A DNA stretch of 47,715 bases from Phoronis australis (Eukaryota; Phoronida; Phoronidae), in assembly GCA_002633005.1 (NCBI GenBank), contig NMRA01000050.1, forward strand, positions 105,788-153,502. The letters are read 5' to 3'. Below are positions 37,201-46,630 of the stretch, one piece after another. Position 1 is the first letter of the stretch, and each line of letters begins with the position of its first letter. The position numbers and the translations under genes were made by a program. The notes under the pieces are model-generated. The model saw only the letters and a list, made by a program, of their open reading frames with translations, was not told the origin of the DNA and ran no database searches.

Positions 37201-40200
37201 TGGATGAAGAAAAATTTCATAGCTGGAATTTTCAACACGGCGGCATACTTTGATGTGAATTTTTATCTTCTTTGGGACACAAATGATTTGTATAAATAAT
37301 TCATGTAAAAGAATTTTTGCAAAATTTGTCAACTTCAAAAAACATGAGAGCGCAGCTTCTAGCTGGGAAACCGGTAGAAAGATCATCGATAACTAACTTC
37401 AAGCAACAACTCGAACTTCTCTCGAACTTTCGTTGAATAACGCGAGTAAAGAATGCAACTATTTCGAAAAGCGGAAGAGGGTAAATCAGAGACCTCTTAT
37501 GAGCACATGGTATATTAAACCCAAAGTTGGTGCGAAGGAAATTGTGCTGGGTTTAAGACAAAACACACAAAGATACGTGACACAGCGAAACCATTCTGGT
37601 ATAGTGAGGCAAATGTCAAGCGTTTCCTGCACGGAAGTCAGAAAGATAACGTTCCAATGAGGAGGGTCGGGAAAGTTTTCACCTAGGACGAGTTGGCATG
37701 CAAGCAGGACGATACTTAATGATGCAATTCACTTGAGACTATAGGTGATGGTGCGAGACGGGTCGAGTGCACTGCGACACACCTAACCATAAAAGCTGAC
37801 TGACATTTTGACGTCGGCTCATAAAGTTGGTACTCGTTCGGGTAGGCGGGATCACAGAGAGGAGATAACGATTTCACCATTTTTCGCCGGCGAGTCAGTG
37901 ACAAATTGATGTGATGGTACATATTTCATATCTGCTGCGGTACCAGTGACCAGTAAACACAGTCACTATTCGGGCACAACGAAAGTAAAGTCCACTTATT
38001 AAAGGGTACTTCGGGTAATGAATTTGTCTTACATTTAGATCTGTGAATCGACGCCTGTGGAAGCCACGAGTTACAAAGCCGCTGGCAGTTCGACAACCAA
38101 GTTAAAGCAGGGTACGAAACTACTCGTGATCCTTTCTGTAATGACAGATAACTAAACACTAGTTCAGAACGCAACTATGACAAAAAGCGGAGAAGACAAA
38201 CGAGATAATGAAGGGTCCATGATAATAGTTAGCGTTTAGCTTTTGTCAGGTTGGGTGCGTTCCTTGGCTGCTAGTAGTTAAAAGGGGATTATCGAACGGC
38301 ATCCTCCTTGAGAGGATACTCCACGACCTGCGTCAATTTCAGTTAAGAGTAATTCGAAAGATTTCTTTTATTCTAGTGATAAATTCTTACCTCGAATGAT
38401 CTACGGAGCCCTTTGATTGATATTTATGAAATTTGGTACCTGGATCCTCTCAAAGATTAGATTACATGGTAATAATCTTTATTGAAATGTACATGTATGC
38501 ATGTGGTCATGGACTCAAAGTATAACATGTGTAACACAGTTGGTGGACGAATTTTAGAAGCAGGCTATCCGGAGTTCTCATAAGAGACTCGCATTTAGAT
38601 GTTGTGGGAGAATGACTCACTGCAAACTAACACAAGGTGGTCGTCCTCCACACATCCCGAATTACATAACTCACGCAACCTATTTTCATAGGGAATATTT
38701 GTGCGGCGACCTCTTTCCACTAGTAACGAATGATTTGAGCATAAGAGACAGGATAAAAACACGTGGAATACCAACAATTTCCAAATAATTCTCTAGACAA
38801 TAAATTGTTTTAAACCTCAAATAGAAGGCAGTTTTGTGCTACATTCGATATTAGATTGACACCCTTGCAAATAACAGTCACTCACACGCAGGGAAAAACT
38901 TAGAAATACGCTTGGTTCACCACACCCTGATTAATCCATACATCTTAAAAGCACATGCAGACAGAAGTTTCCTTACAAGACTTGCCCAATTATAAGAAGA
39001 TAGTAGTAGTATAGTAAGAGGTTTAGGACGCCTATTTGGGAGGGTCCCGGGACAAAGGTCACGTTACGTATCACCTAATAATATATAGACGATAATTTTA
39101 TTTGCGACGCGTGTATGACCAGTTGTTTGGACTAGGGCTTGTGTCAACCCAGACTTGAAGTTACGTGATGATTATGTAAGATTTATCAAAGCGCAGACGG
39201 TTCTTTGTGCGAGATCTTCACGTAATATTTTGCTTTCATCACCTTTTGTCAACTAACTTCTGTAGGCTACACGTAATATACATGAAGAGTTTCTTTTCTC
39301 TCTTAGTTGACCACACTATTTCCAACACTATGTATACCTACCTGCAAGAGAGGTGCGCGTTGGCACCTACTTTTATCCCAAAAGACAAGTGTTCGACGAC
39401 GGCGTCACCACTGGACCTTTGAACATTTAATTCAGGACATTAAATAATTTGCTACTAATAATTGACTACGTTTACGGATAATGGTGTCTGAAGGTTGGTG
39501 ATTTTTGTATTATATTTTTATTTACTTTGTCATTAATACACGTTTAAACAATATTAGTTTTATGTTCTATTTAGGTGGTCACATCTTATTATTAATATTA
39601 TTCGTTTAGTACCCTCAGTACCTGGGTTAGACTTTACGCGACATCTGTTGTCGAGTTGGGTGGTTACCCCCTTGTAGCGGAATATACGCGACATTTGTTC
39701 TTGATCAATGAGAACAATATACAACGACGACACTTGGCGCACACGAAATAAGGTACCTTTTGTTCTTATTCAGCAACGTAATCCCTCTTTTGTTAAGGCT
39801 CTGAATCCGTTGCGAGGACTCTCCCAAACGTGCCACGAAAGCACCGAGATGCCTATCTAACGGGTCTAATTAAACCTGTTACGTCATGAGGTGTAACGTC
39901 CTTGACGCATCCGTCCTGTAGGCAGATGATGTCCCTTTCGATTGCATCCATCCCATGTGACCTTTGACCTTCCTCTCGGATTTATGACATTTGACTCGGG
40001 ACCCTCCCAAATAGGCATCCTAAACCTCTTAATATACTACTGAAGATCTTCTGATTAGGTCTGAGTGAAAAAGCCTATCATATGCTGCCTTGACCCCATT
40101 ACTAGGCATCCCGAGTATTTTGAACCAATGTTTTACACAGGACACAAAATATTTAGTAATCAAGGGGAATCGACCACATTCTCCCATAACTGCCGAGTTA

Positions 40201-43200
40201 GAACAACAACTGCATACTCAGTACTAAAATGCGTTTACAAAACTCGATGTGTACATTTTCCAATTGTTCATATTCCATAAAGCCTTGCATCTCAGGGCCA
40301 AAACACAAATATGGGTAAACTATTTTATCGAACAGGTTAAAGACTAATTTTGACGAAGGTAGATCACGACATCTTCGCTTCGATTCACAAATTACTGCTT
40401 TATTTGCTTGGTTAGATAAGGTTTTAATAATCTATTAATGACTTTGGTCCACAAAACTTTTGGGTTAATATACAGTCCAAGGTATTTGTAATGAGACACA
40501 ACATCGACCAAAGTTCCATTGTAGAACCATTTCTCATATCGTTTAAGGGGACCGCCCTTTCTGAAAACGATCACCTTGGTTTTCTTCAAGTTTACTCGGA
40601 TGCCCCATGATTCTGCCAAACAATTTAGCATACGTTGTAAGTTGATGGCAGCATGACACCATGTCATCTGGGTACAGCAGGGAGTTGACTCTTGGCACTT
40701 GTTCTATGAGATATGTGCTACTAATATTACTTTTCGCTCTCAGTTGATCCAGAAATTCATTTAAATACAACAAAAATAATAATGAGCTTACCATACAATC
40801 CCAGTAGAGACTACCAGCAGTTCAATCAAAGAACTATGTAAGACCATCTTGAGTTTTCACTCAAGGGCCCAATTTACCATACACAGAGTAGAGTATGTTG
40901 AAAATTTTACGATGCACAATGATGTTTTTCAGTATATTAAAGAGCAAATTGTGAGGCATTCGATCGAATGCCTTCGAGAAATCTACTAAGACACAGTAAA
41001 TCTCCCACCCTGCCGATTCAAATACTTGTGACACGTAGCTTGAAGTGTAAACAGTTGGTCAATCGTAGAGTAGCCCTTTCTAAAGCCAGCTTGTGATTAA
41101 TAAAGTTTATCATTATTTTCAGTCCACCAATGAAGAAGATTATTAAAATGTTTGGTAGAAAGTTTCCTAAAAGCAAACAGGGAAATAATTACATGTACCT
41201 ATATAGTAATCGTCATTGATATTACCTTATTTATACACTGGAGTAAGCATTGCGTCACACCAAGTCTGGGGATAATATACAGACCCCAAAATTGCATTAA
41301 ATAAATTAAGTAAGTTGATGGCAGCATGACACCATGTCATCTGGGTACAGCAGGGAGTTGACTCTTGGCACTTGTTCTATGAGATATGTGCTACTAATAT
41401 TACTTTTCGCTCTCAGTTGATCAATCGTAGAGTAGCCCTTTCTAAAGCCAGCTTGTGATTAATAAAGTTTATCATTATTTTCAGTCCACCAATGAAGAAG
41501 ATTATTAAAATGTTTGGTAGAAAGTTTCCTAAAAGCAGACAGGGAAATAATTACATGTACCTATATAGTAATCGTCATTGATATTACCTTATTTATACAC
41601 TGGAGTAAGCATTGCGTCACACCAAGTCTGGGGATAATATACAGACCCCAAAATTGCATTAAATAACTTATGCAAAATTGGCACTATCGTGAACTCAGTG
41701 CACTTCAGCATTACTTTCAAAAACCACGCCACCATTACCTCCAGCCTTGCCATTAGGCAATTGCTCAATGGTCTCAAAAATCAGTATTAAACTGAAATGG
41801 GTAATTGTTAGTACTCTTTTCACAAGATCTATTGTGTTCAATCATATCCTGCGAGGCCAGTTTACTGAAAGACTCGTCCATAGAAACATTTTGTTTCAAT
41901 AAATCCTTGAAATAGTCGCGCCATTTCTGCGCACTAATTGTGGAAGAAGAGACAGGGGATGTCCGCATATTGGATTTAATTAATTTCCAGAACTCCTTAG
42001 GATTATTTTCGGAACGTTTAATGACTTCAATAAGTCGGGATTCATATGCTTTCTCTTTCTGAATCACAGAAAGCTTTCTTTTTTACTTTATACGCTTTCA
42101 GGTAAAAACAGAAGTGTTTTTACGGAACAGTTTTAAAAACCATGCCAGTTCATCCTCCCGCCAGGGTGGCTGCTTTTTCGCAGTCACCATGTACTTTAGT
42201 TTCACTATTAGTAGATGTATAAGTTTTCACGGTTGATACGGCAGACTGCCACAACAAATCTGTAATGGATCTGACCGCATTATCTAGATTGCCACTAGCC
42301 ACCGAACTATCCATGGACGCCGCACAAATTCTCAGCACCAGTTGAAAAGCCCTAGAGAATGCCTGCGCATTAGAGCTCTCCCACTGAATCCGGCTATGCG
42401 GGTGTCATAATTGAACCATAGGAATACTGACCTCTGACCTACAACACCTAAACTTTCAAGTAGCTGGCAGATGATTTGACTCATCCCATTCATCAACAAC
42501 AAAATTCTCCACTAAACTAACTACTTGTGTGAATAATAATACACGTCCGCCTCCTGTCAGACAAGTAAAGTCACAACTAGTATCACAGGGGAAGCGACTG
42601 TTGACAATATAAATACAAAGTTCGTGACACACCTCTATAAGACTTTTAACAAAATTGTTTACAACTTCGTACTTAAAATTCCTAGGCAAACTAAAAGTAA
42701 CCGCTTCATACCAGTCCTGCCATGGCAAATATTTCGGGCTATCATCTAAAATGAATTCTACCAGATTCCGTGTTCTGGCATTGAGATCGCCCACAATAGC
42801 CAATGAACAATCAGTGAAACGACCAGTCAAGTTTGTAATCTACGCAACAATAAGAACCGCTGTTCTCAGGTGTAACTGTATCATCAACATGATAGAAACC
42901 TGAACACTCTGAGGGTAAAGAAACAAAAACATCAAAACACACTGGATAACGCAAAGTCTCACATTTCAAACAAATGCCAAAGGGAAACTTAGAATCTACG
43001 CGATTGAAATATTTGGAAATTGACTGTCTAATGAAAACACTAATGCCTCCAGATTATTTACCTTTTCTTTTTTCTTTTTCAATAAAGATTATAATACGAG
43101 TCATAAGAAGACAACTCAAATTGATCTGAGCGTTTTGCCCATGTTTCACAGGTGCAAAAGATATCCTAAATAGATAAATATGTTTGAACTTCGTCCCTAA

Positions 43201-46200
43201 CAATTTTATTTTCTTGCATTCCAAGAAACCAATGAAAGTGCAGGGCCATGGCCTGACAACTAGTAACCTGCTGCGCCATTCACTTGGGGTAGGTAAACAC
43301 CAGTTTCCGGGGGTTGTCCAGAAACCATCACCATTGACTTGCGCACCATCATCTCGTCTGAATCGTCATTGTACACATAAACACGACCTTGGTATATTAA
43401 TTTTCCGTACCTGATCTTTGCATTTGTCCAGTTCTTACCACGTGAGAATTCATACAGACGCCGTCTTGCCTTTTTCTCTCCGGTGCGGAGAAGTCCTGAG
43501 TGACAAAGATAACAGTGCCATTGCTGTTCTTATTCTGTAGAACCCGGTCTTTATCTTTAGACCTCATTTTTGCAATGATCGGGCGGTCTTTGTTTGCAGT
43601 TTTTCGACCCATTCTGTGAGCTCTTTCGACTATGACACCATCATCCAGACAGTCCTTCAAAAAGACGGTAACTTTGCACTTCACACGATTCATTATTCTC
43701 TTTCACTATGCCATGAAAGATCAAGTTGTTGCGTCTTCATCGATTCTCTAGGTCGTCTAACTTGGACTCGTAAACGATAATTTTCCTCTTGTTTAACGTA
43801 GTAGTCTTGTCGCAGATCCTCTAGTTCACATGTGATTTCAAGTTCTCAAATTTATCATTCAAAAGTTTCAATAGTTCCCTGTTTGAAATGTCAGCGGAAG
43901 ACGGGTCCGATTGAGATAGTGGCCTGCTACTACATTGTGGATTGTTATTAGGAGGCACGGTGAGAGATCATTTACTTAACAGTATTTGCACAATCGATGT
44001 AGGTCGAAAATATTATGTCCGACGACTGTTTCAGTAGTGATAGTACGACAGAATAGACACACGTACGGGACTTCACTCACCAAACAGCACCACCACAAAA
44101 CAAAGACTTTCTGGCTTGATAACTATTCAAATGCATAAAACAGCTTTCAGTTGCTCAAACCACAATACTATCGAGAGACAAACTTCAAGCCTGGCAATAC
44201 TGCGACAACGCCACCTATCCACCTATCACACTGCCCTGCTGTTTGACCACCCTTTAAATGCTGCTATTCCTTTGGCACTTCTATTTTGTTTCCCCTTGTA
44301 TAATAAGTACAGGTCCGACCCTATTATTATTATTTGGCGCACTGTTCTTTTTGGTCAAATCTCATTAGTGTCGGTGCAATAAAGCTGAAGAAATTTTAGC
44401 GACGAGAGAAAGACACCTTCCAATTTTCAACGATTAGTGCTGGGCTCCTACAGACACTCAGGACGTTACTAGTGATGCTACGTCTAAGATGAATGTTTGA
44501 TATTGCATGTGTGCGTACCCATTTAAGCTTCGTTGTTTCCCATTAGCCATATCGACAGTTATTGAAAATATGCGCAAATAATATCATAAGCGTTACGCAG
44601 ATCAAAGAAAATCGGCCAATGTATTCTTAGTTTTACTGTTCTCTTCGCTACAGGGACTGACGAAGAACGCGGTATTGCACAATGGCGAAACATTATGGAC
44701 GGTATGTCAAGAGCTGAACTCCAGGAACACCAGAGGAGACTTGAGATTTACGACATGCCTTTTGGTGAGTCCTGAATCCTATAAACCAATCACTGTGACT
44801 AAAATACACAATTTATGTATGGGCAGTTAATTGTTTTACTACAAAAAGTTTAAACGTGCTGTAATACACCGTCTGACAAAAAATATTTTCAATTGAGCCA
44901 CTTATCGTTTTAGAATTTGATGATTCTATTTATGGCAGTGCTGTTTTTTCCCAAATGCATTGTGGTATAGTTTCTGGCTCGTGAACATCCGGTTTCACTA
45001 CAAATGGCTTTTGGACGTGTAACCCGATATGCGCTTTAATAGGTTGTGGGATTTAACTCCAGGGTGACAAAGTGGTGCGTGCGTGGTTAAACTTTCTGGA
45101 AAACGGTTTTTTAATAAACTTGTGTGTGTTTATTCCATGCTTTTTGAGGCTCGACCTTAAATCAAAATTTTCTAGTACTCGTTTTCCAGTGGACCCCTGA
45201 CTTCAACTCGAATGCGCTAAAATGACAAGTGTTATTTTCCGTCACATTGTTTACTCGTTGCCAAATTCTCTGCAATGGCAAGGAATATTTACTAACCGAC
45301 AACGGTCCCGCAATGTACTTCAAAAGTCAGCTAGTACTGTTTTTGATGACTGACTTCCCGAATCGGTTACCGGGCTATTCCTAACTCACATTCGAAATTG
45401 TACCTTGAATTGGGATGAACTGATTGTTATTACTTAAGACAAGTGTCTGCAATCTGGTTTAAGCCTTCGGGCCGTTTTCTACGCCGAACATGACTCAAAA
45501 AATACCGAAGTGTCAGTTTCCACCGTGCTTGGGTATAAAGGACAAGTTGAGACAAGTATGATCACGAAAACGATGTGGACTTGATCAAAGTTCATCCTTT
45601 CTAACCGAGCGCAGGCTTATACCAACTTTAAGCTATTATTGTTATAAAGATGCCTTTGGGATTTTATGTTACCTGATTATGATGGTGAAAACTGTTGAAA
45701 TTCTATTTATGTTTTGAACATATTGCATGTTTTCTCTACCGTGTTTTCATATAATCTACATGTACCATGCAGGGATAGCATAACTGATTTATAGTCATAA
45801 CCGGAGTTTGGGTTTCAAAAATAAACGTCCGATAATTAGGGGTATTGTGAAGTTCAGCACTTAGAAACTCGTGAATTGTGTCTGTGTCTGTGTCTGTGTA
45901 AATGTACATGTATGCATGTATGTATATGTATACATGTTTGTATATGTACATTATCTGAAATAATTTGAGTATCATTGTTGTTGTGACAATCAATCACAAT
46001 GACCATTCAGTGTTCTAGCAATGTTTTTAAATGCATTCCGTTTTCAGGGAGGTCTGTCCTGCGACGTTGCAAGTTACTGCGCTTTGTTCCCTTCTGCCCA
46101 CCATTTGAGGGATTTTGTAACAGCAAACACTCTCCAGACGCAGAGGAGCTGACTTTCGATGAAACGGACTATTCGCGTGCTGAAAGTGTAGCTACAGAAA

Positions 46201-46268
46201 ACACTTCCGTTAATTTTGACGTCGCGGAGAAGAGTACACATGTAAACACGTGCACGACGCGAGTGTAG
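19254..46268 (+). CDS. SLC23: SLC23-family nucleobase/ascorbate transporter, 14 coding exons, 663 aa
   Basis: Membrane transporter of the NAT/NCS2 family (UraA fold, 14 membrane segments); vertebrate SLC23A1/A2 are sodium-ascorbate symporters. Coding exons: 19254-19283, 21279-21476, 23798-23955, 25432-25541, 27903-28000, 28519-28700, 29583-29679, 30262-30568, 31789-31892, 33517-33646, 34714-34863, 36822-36917, 44654-44764, 46048-46268; all join in phase. Landmarks: [20 protein letters not shown] (about 61-80), [14 protein letters not shown] (135-148), an extracellular loop with cysteines and N-glycosylation sites N161 and N178, [11 protein letters not shown] (345-355), [13 protein letters not shown] (368-380), [12 protein letters not shown] (383-394), [16 protein letters not shown] (419 onward), [20 protein letters not shown] and FVLDNTMPG. 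The cytosolic tail is long, hydrophilic and not conserved. The start has A at -3 and G at +4. Length fits SLC23A2 (about 650). Substrate is uncertain because of Glu419. Confidence 0.96.
19391..19525 (+). repeat. Tandem duplication of about 67 bases
   Basis: Two copies sharing 'ttcttgcttt', 'gttggta' and 'cgtactaaagggtaacgtca', in SLC23 intron 1. Confidence 0.85.
19526..21278 (+). other. SLC23 intron 1, remainder
   Basis: Contains a pyrimidine-rich tract with repeated 'tttcctctttt' words at about 20925-21025, a small tandem repeat 'ctatcatttttaga' at 20466-20496, and an open frame (20727-21173) driven by the pyrimidine tract. No gene recognised. Confidence 0.5.
21279..21476 (+). CDS. SLC23: SLC23 coding exon 2 (residues 11-76)
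   Basis: Acceptor tttcccag, donor gttaga, phase 0/0. A hydrophilic N-terminal tail is followed by [20 protein letters not shown], the conserved entry to the first membrane segment. Confidence 0.93.
22050..22150. mobile_element. Short palindromic MITE-like unit
   Basis: 'gtgagattatcctcaatta' near 22057 recurs inverted as 'tgaggattgagaataatctc' near 22131-22150, around a GC-richer centre. The arms are imperfect and no target duplication was identified. Confidence 0.5.
22151..22694 (+). other. SLC23 intron 2, unrecognised part
   Basis: AT-rich intron sequence with no repeat or gene identified. Confidence 0.4.
22695..22855. mobile_element. Imperfect palindrome of about 160 bases, MITE-like
   Basis: Two nested inverted pairs. 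'acatttaattgaccagccga' (outer left, near 22699) pairs with the region of 'gcgaagtcaatcaagtgc' (outer right, near 22836). 'acatttaattggtctgcc' (inner left, near 22749) pairs with 'gagaaccaattagatgtc' (inner right, near 22788). Confidence 0.45.
22970..23575 (+). repeat. Dispersed repeat, copy upstream of SLC23 exon 3
   Basis: Shares ordered blocks with 24580-24960: a 'tagccatt...tgatctgtagtgg' block, then 'cgaccacaaa', and near the far end 'ggtacc.tcatg.tc..tgcgtacat' followed by an 'aaccgcattagcc' or 'caccggtttagcc' block. The middle of this copy is longer. Confidence 0.6.
23798..23955 (+). CDS. SLC23: SLC23 coding exon 3 (residues 77-129)
   Basis: Acceptor attctag, donor gtgagt, ends in phase 2. 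Encodes [20 protein letters not shown], the first membrane segment, and [16 protein letters not shown], the next. Confidence 0.95.
24580..24960 (+). repeat. Dispersed repeat, copy downstream of SLC23 exon 3
   Basis: Diverged direct copy of 22970-23575. Together the two copies bracket coding exon 3. Confidence 0.6.
24961..25431 (+). other. SLC23 intron 3, remainder
   Basis: Overlapping chance open frames on both strands; nothing recognised. Confidence 0.4.
25432..25541 (+). CDS. SLC23: SLC23 coding exon 4 (residues 129-165)
   Basis: Acceptor tgttctag, donor gtagtt. Encodes [20 protein letters not shown], the family-typical membrane segment, then the cysteine-bearing outer loop with N-glycosylation site N161-C-S. 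Confidence 0.94.
25905..26070. repeat. CTATAT microsatellite and half copy of a palindromic MITE
   Basis: Imperfect ctatat/ctatct repeats at about 25905-25950 run into 'tagattaccacatgg', 'taatctagagccc' and 'ggattttgga'. These match the left arm of the full palindromic element at 35138-35310. Confidence 0.6.
26071..27902 (+). other. SLC23 intron 4, remainder
   Basis: A GC-rich patch at about 27485-27680 produces chance open frames on both strands. No gene or repeat family recognised. Confidence 0.4.
27903..28000 (+). CDS. SLC23: SLC23 coding exon 5 (residues 166-198)
   Basis: Acceptor gatgtttcag, donor gtgagt, ends in phase 0. Encodes the rest of the outer loop (N178-D-T glycosylation site, Cys170) and [12 protein letters not shown], the conserved W..R.RE helix before the next membrane segment. 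Confidence 0.93.
28090..28330 (+). mobile_element. tRNA-derived SINE, plus strand
   Basis: Head with tggcctagataa (28101-28112, A-box-like) and a perfect B box, ggttcgaatcc, at 28141-28151. It lies in SLC23 intron 5. The cloverleaf stems do not all close, so it is not a working tRNA. The body end is approximate. Confidence 0.7.
28519..28700 (+). CDS. SLC23: SLC23 coding exon 6 (residues 199-259)
   Basis: Acceptor actttcag, donor gtaagc, ends in phase 2. Encodes [20 protein letters not shown] and [20 protein letters not shown], two membrane segments with the family's RFIGPL.I.PTI motif. Confidence 0.96.
29055..29222. repeat. 57-base minisatellite, three copies
   Basis: 'gtgtattcaccttcaccaag' recurs at 29068, 29125 and 29182. 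The 57-base period is a multiple of three, so long open frames appear on both strands; these are artefacts of the repeat. Confidence 0.95.
29583..29679 (+). CDS. SLC23: SLC23 coding exon 7 (residues 259-291)
   Basis: Acceptor ttgttttag, donor gttagt, ends in phase 0. Encodes [20 protein letters not shown] and ends PVFKLFP. Confidence 0.94.
29680..30261 (+). other. SLC23 intron 7
   Basis: No repeat recognised. The frame of exon 8 stays open back to an in-frame ATG at 30175, discussed under rejected items. Confidence 0.5.
30262..30568 (+). CDS. SLC23: SLC23 coding exon 8, substrate-site helix (residues 292-394)
   Basis: Acceptor gattttcag, donor gtaaag, ends in phase 1. Encodes [31 protein letters not shown] and [21 protein letters not shown]369 in the IES motif matches the acidic residue of the UraA-fold substrate site, conserved in SLC23 proteins. 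Confidence 0.97.
30569..31788 (+). other. SLC23 intron 8
   Basis: No gene, SINE head or tandem repeat recognised. Confidence 0.4.
31789..31892 (+). CDS. SLC23: SLC23 coding exon 9, NAT signature (residues 394-428)
   Basis: Acceptor atttctcag, donor gtattc, ends in phase 0. Encodes [20 protein letters not shown] followed by [15 protein letters not shown]. The NAT signature [Q/E/P]-N-x-G-x(4)-T-[R/K/G] is E419-N-I-G-A-I-G-I-T-K428; the Glu codon is GAG at 31863-31865. Confidence 0.96.
31893..33516 (+). other. SLC23 intron 9
   Basis: A very weak tRNA-like head may lie near 32408-32466. Otherwise nothing recognised. Confidence 0.35.
33517..33646 (+). CDS. SLC23: SLC23 coding exon 10 (residues 429-472)
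   Basis: Acceptor attttcag, donor gtaagt, ends in phase 1. Encodes [20 protein letters not shown], then [19 protein letters not shown], with the family motif GKF.ALF..(I/L)PDP. Confidence 0.95.
33647..34713 (+). other. SLC23 intron 10
   Basis: Overlapping short chance frames; no repeat or gene recognised. Confidence 0.4.
34714..34863 (+). CDS. SLC23: SLC23 coding exon 11 (residues 472-522)
   Basis: Acceptor actttcag, donor gtaaga, phase 1/1. Encodes [20 protein letters not shown] and [12 protein letters not shown], among the most conserved SLC23 segments. Confidence 0.96.
35138..35310. mobile_element. Palindromic MITE, about 170 bases
   Basis: The left arm 'tagattattacatgg...tctagagccc' recurs as the reverse complement at the right ('gggctctag...catgtaataatcta'), with a centre 'cgcccgaggggcgttagcccc'-like that is self-complementary. 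The whole unit can fold into one long hairpin. A half copy lies at 25951-26070. Confidence 0.75.
35856..36015 (+). mobile_element. tRNA-derived SINE head, plus strand
   Basis: gctgagtggtgtagtggtga (A-box region, 35857-35876) and ggttccaaacc (B box, 35906-35916), spaced as in a tRNA gene. Body end is approximate. It lies in SLC23 intron 11. Confidence 0.65.
36016..36821 (+). other. SLC23 intron 11, remainder
   Basis: Nothing recognised; short chance frames on the - strand. Confidence 0.4.
36822..36917 (+). CDS. SLC23: SLC23 coding exon 12 (residues 522-554)
   Basis: Acceptor acttacag, donor gtgagt, phase 1/1. Encodes [20 protein letters not shown], then [10 protein letters not shown], the last membrane segment with the conserved F.LDNT.PG end. 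Confidence 0.95.
36918..38459 (+). other. SLC23 intron 12, left part
   Basis: Nothing recognised before the LINE 3' end. Confidence 0.4.
39002..40041. mobile_element. 1.04-kb DNA transposon with inverted repeats, inserted in the LINE
   Basis: About 47 bases at each end are inverted copies: agtagtata, taagaggttta, then gcctatttgggagggtcccg, with three or four mismatches and weaker similarity for about 15 more bases. GAAGAT flanks both sides (38996-39001 and 40042-40047) as a 6-base target duplication. No coding sequence, so non-autonomous; superfamily not assigned. Confidence 0.85.
40392..42340 (-). pseudogene. LINE ORF2 linker and reverse transcriptase remnant
   Basis: Linker [14 protein letters not shown] and [13 protein letters not shown] (41774-42067), then [16 protein letters not shown] about 41590-41640 and [12 protein letters not shown] about 40740-40775. 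[16 protein letters not shown] (about 40635-40685) is the catalytic Y.DD box with Pro for the usual Ala, and [20 protein letters not shown] follows. Stops and frameshifts throughout. Bases 41059-41666 carry an internal duplication. Confidence 0.82.
41059..41666. repeat. Internal duplication inside the LINE
   Basis: Segment C (41059-41304) recurs as 41421-41666 with one base difference. Segment A (40637-40749) recurs at 41310-41422 with none. The + strand order is A, B, C, A', C', so A-B-C was copied and B is missing from the second copy. The A'/C' joint is at a shared 'tc' within similar flanks. Confidence 0.9.
42456..43260 (-). pseudogene. LINE ORF2 endonuclease remnant
   Basis: Degenerate SLVSWNAR near the start and [18 protein letters not shown] about 43075-43140 (the ET of AP endonucleases), then [13 protein letters not shown] about 42770-42810, the GD.NAR motif with a Leu in place of the usual Phe. 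Several stops. Confidence 0.8.
43397..43940 (-). pseudogene. LINE ORF1 remnant (RNA-binding chaperone type)
   Basis: Fragments KLDDLENR and [17 protein letters not shown], then [20 protein letters not shown] and a [18 protein letters not shown] segment ending in [10 protein letters not shown]. This follows the coiled-coil plus RRM-like layout of L1-type ORF1 proteins. It is broken by at least one stop and frameshifts. Confidence 0.75.
43961..44653 (+). other. SLC23 intron 12, right part
   Basis: May include LINE 5' UTR sequence; no boundary seen. Nothing else recognised. Confidence 0.35.
44654..44764 (+). CDS. SLC23: SLC23 coding exon 13 (residues 554-591)
   Basis: Acceptor ttcgctacag, donor gtgagt, phase 1/1. 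Encodes [17 protein letters not shown] and YDMPFG. The T.EERGI..W and YD.PFG patterns are those of the cytosolic C-terminus of animal SLC23 proteins. It is separated from exon 12 by the 7.7-kb TE-filled intron. Confidence 0.95.
44765..46047 (+). other. SLC23 intron 13
   Basis: Holds a TG/TA-rich microsatellite at 45878-45952 ('tgtctg', then 'tgtatg/tatatg' words). Nothing else recognised. Confidence 0.5.
46048..46268 (+). CDS. SLC23: SLC23 terminal coding exon (residues 591-663 and stop)
   Basis: Acceptor cgttttcag. Encodes [18 protein letters not shown] followed by an acidic, Ser/Thr-rich, non-conserved tail; TAG at 46266-46268. The basic-aromatic start resembles the post-membrane helix of SVCT proteins. 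Confidence 0.88.
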
Positions 46269-46381
46269 GTTTGCCAGTTCCTGCATACTTGTCTATAAAA
46301 CCAACGTGAAAATGTATTGTATTGGTAATCAAGAGCTAAAGTATTATCATATTTTATACTCAATTTTATTGTATTTGGTCT

Positions 46382-46387
46382 ATTAAA
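46382..46387 (+). terminator. Possible SLC23 polyadenylation signal
   Basis: ATTAAA about 115 bases after the stop, the commonest variant hexamer. No stronger signal precedes it. Confidence 0.4.
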
Positions 46388-46630
46388 ATGGAACGGTGTT
46401 TTATTCTGAATACATTTTGCATAGTTTTCTATGAGTTGTAGATTAATTTCACTAATAACTCAACAGCAAAAAGTACAACATATTTTTTAACGAAACTCAA
46501 AAAATTGGTTCAAATACTTCCATAATCACCCGCTCAGAGCGCTGCTTTTCGTGGCGTAGTCGTCCTTAGCTATTTTTGCGTGCAGTCAAGTGGCGTTCTT
46601 CATTGTCAGAATAAGAAATTTTAGTGTGAA

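Larger units (their letters stand above)
38460..43960 (-). mobile_element. Dead LINE (APE-type non-LTR retrotransposon), interrupted by a DNA element
   Basis: Minus-strand remnants appear in the order expected of a two-ORF LINE. Order: ORF1 (43397-43940), ORF2 endonuclease (42456-43260), linker (41774-42340), reverse transcriptase (40392-41777), and the ORF2 C-terminal part (40048-40390, resuming at 38995 down to about 38580). It then has a short 3' end with AATAAA on the - strand near 38480 and an 'attattacc' tail. Stops and frameshifts occur in every part. The endonuclease type and ORF1 resemble L1/CR1-like invertebrate elements; the clade is not certain. Boundaries are approximate and no LINE target duplication was found. 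Confidence 0.85.
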
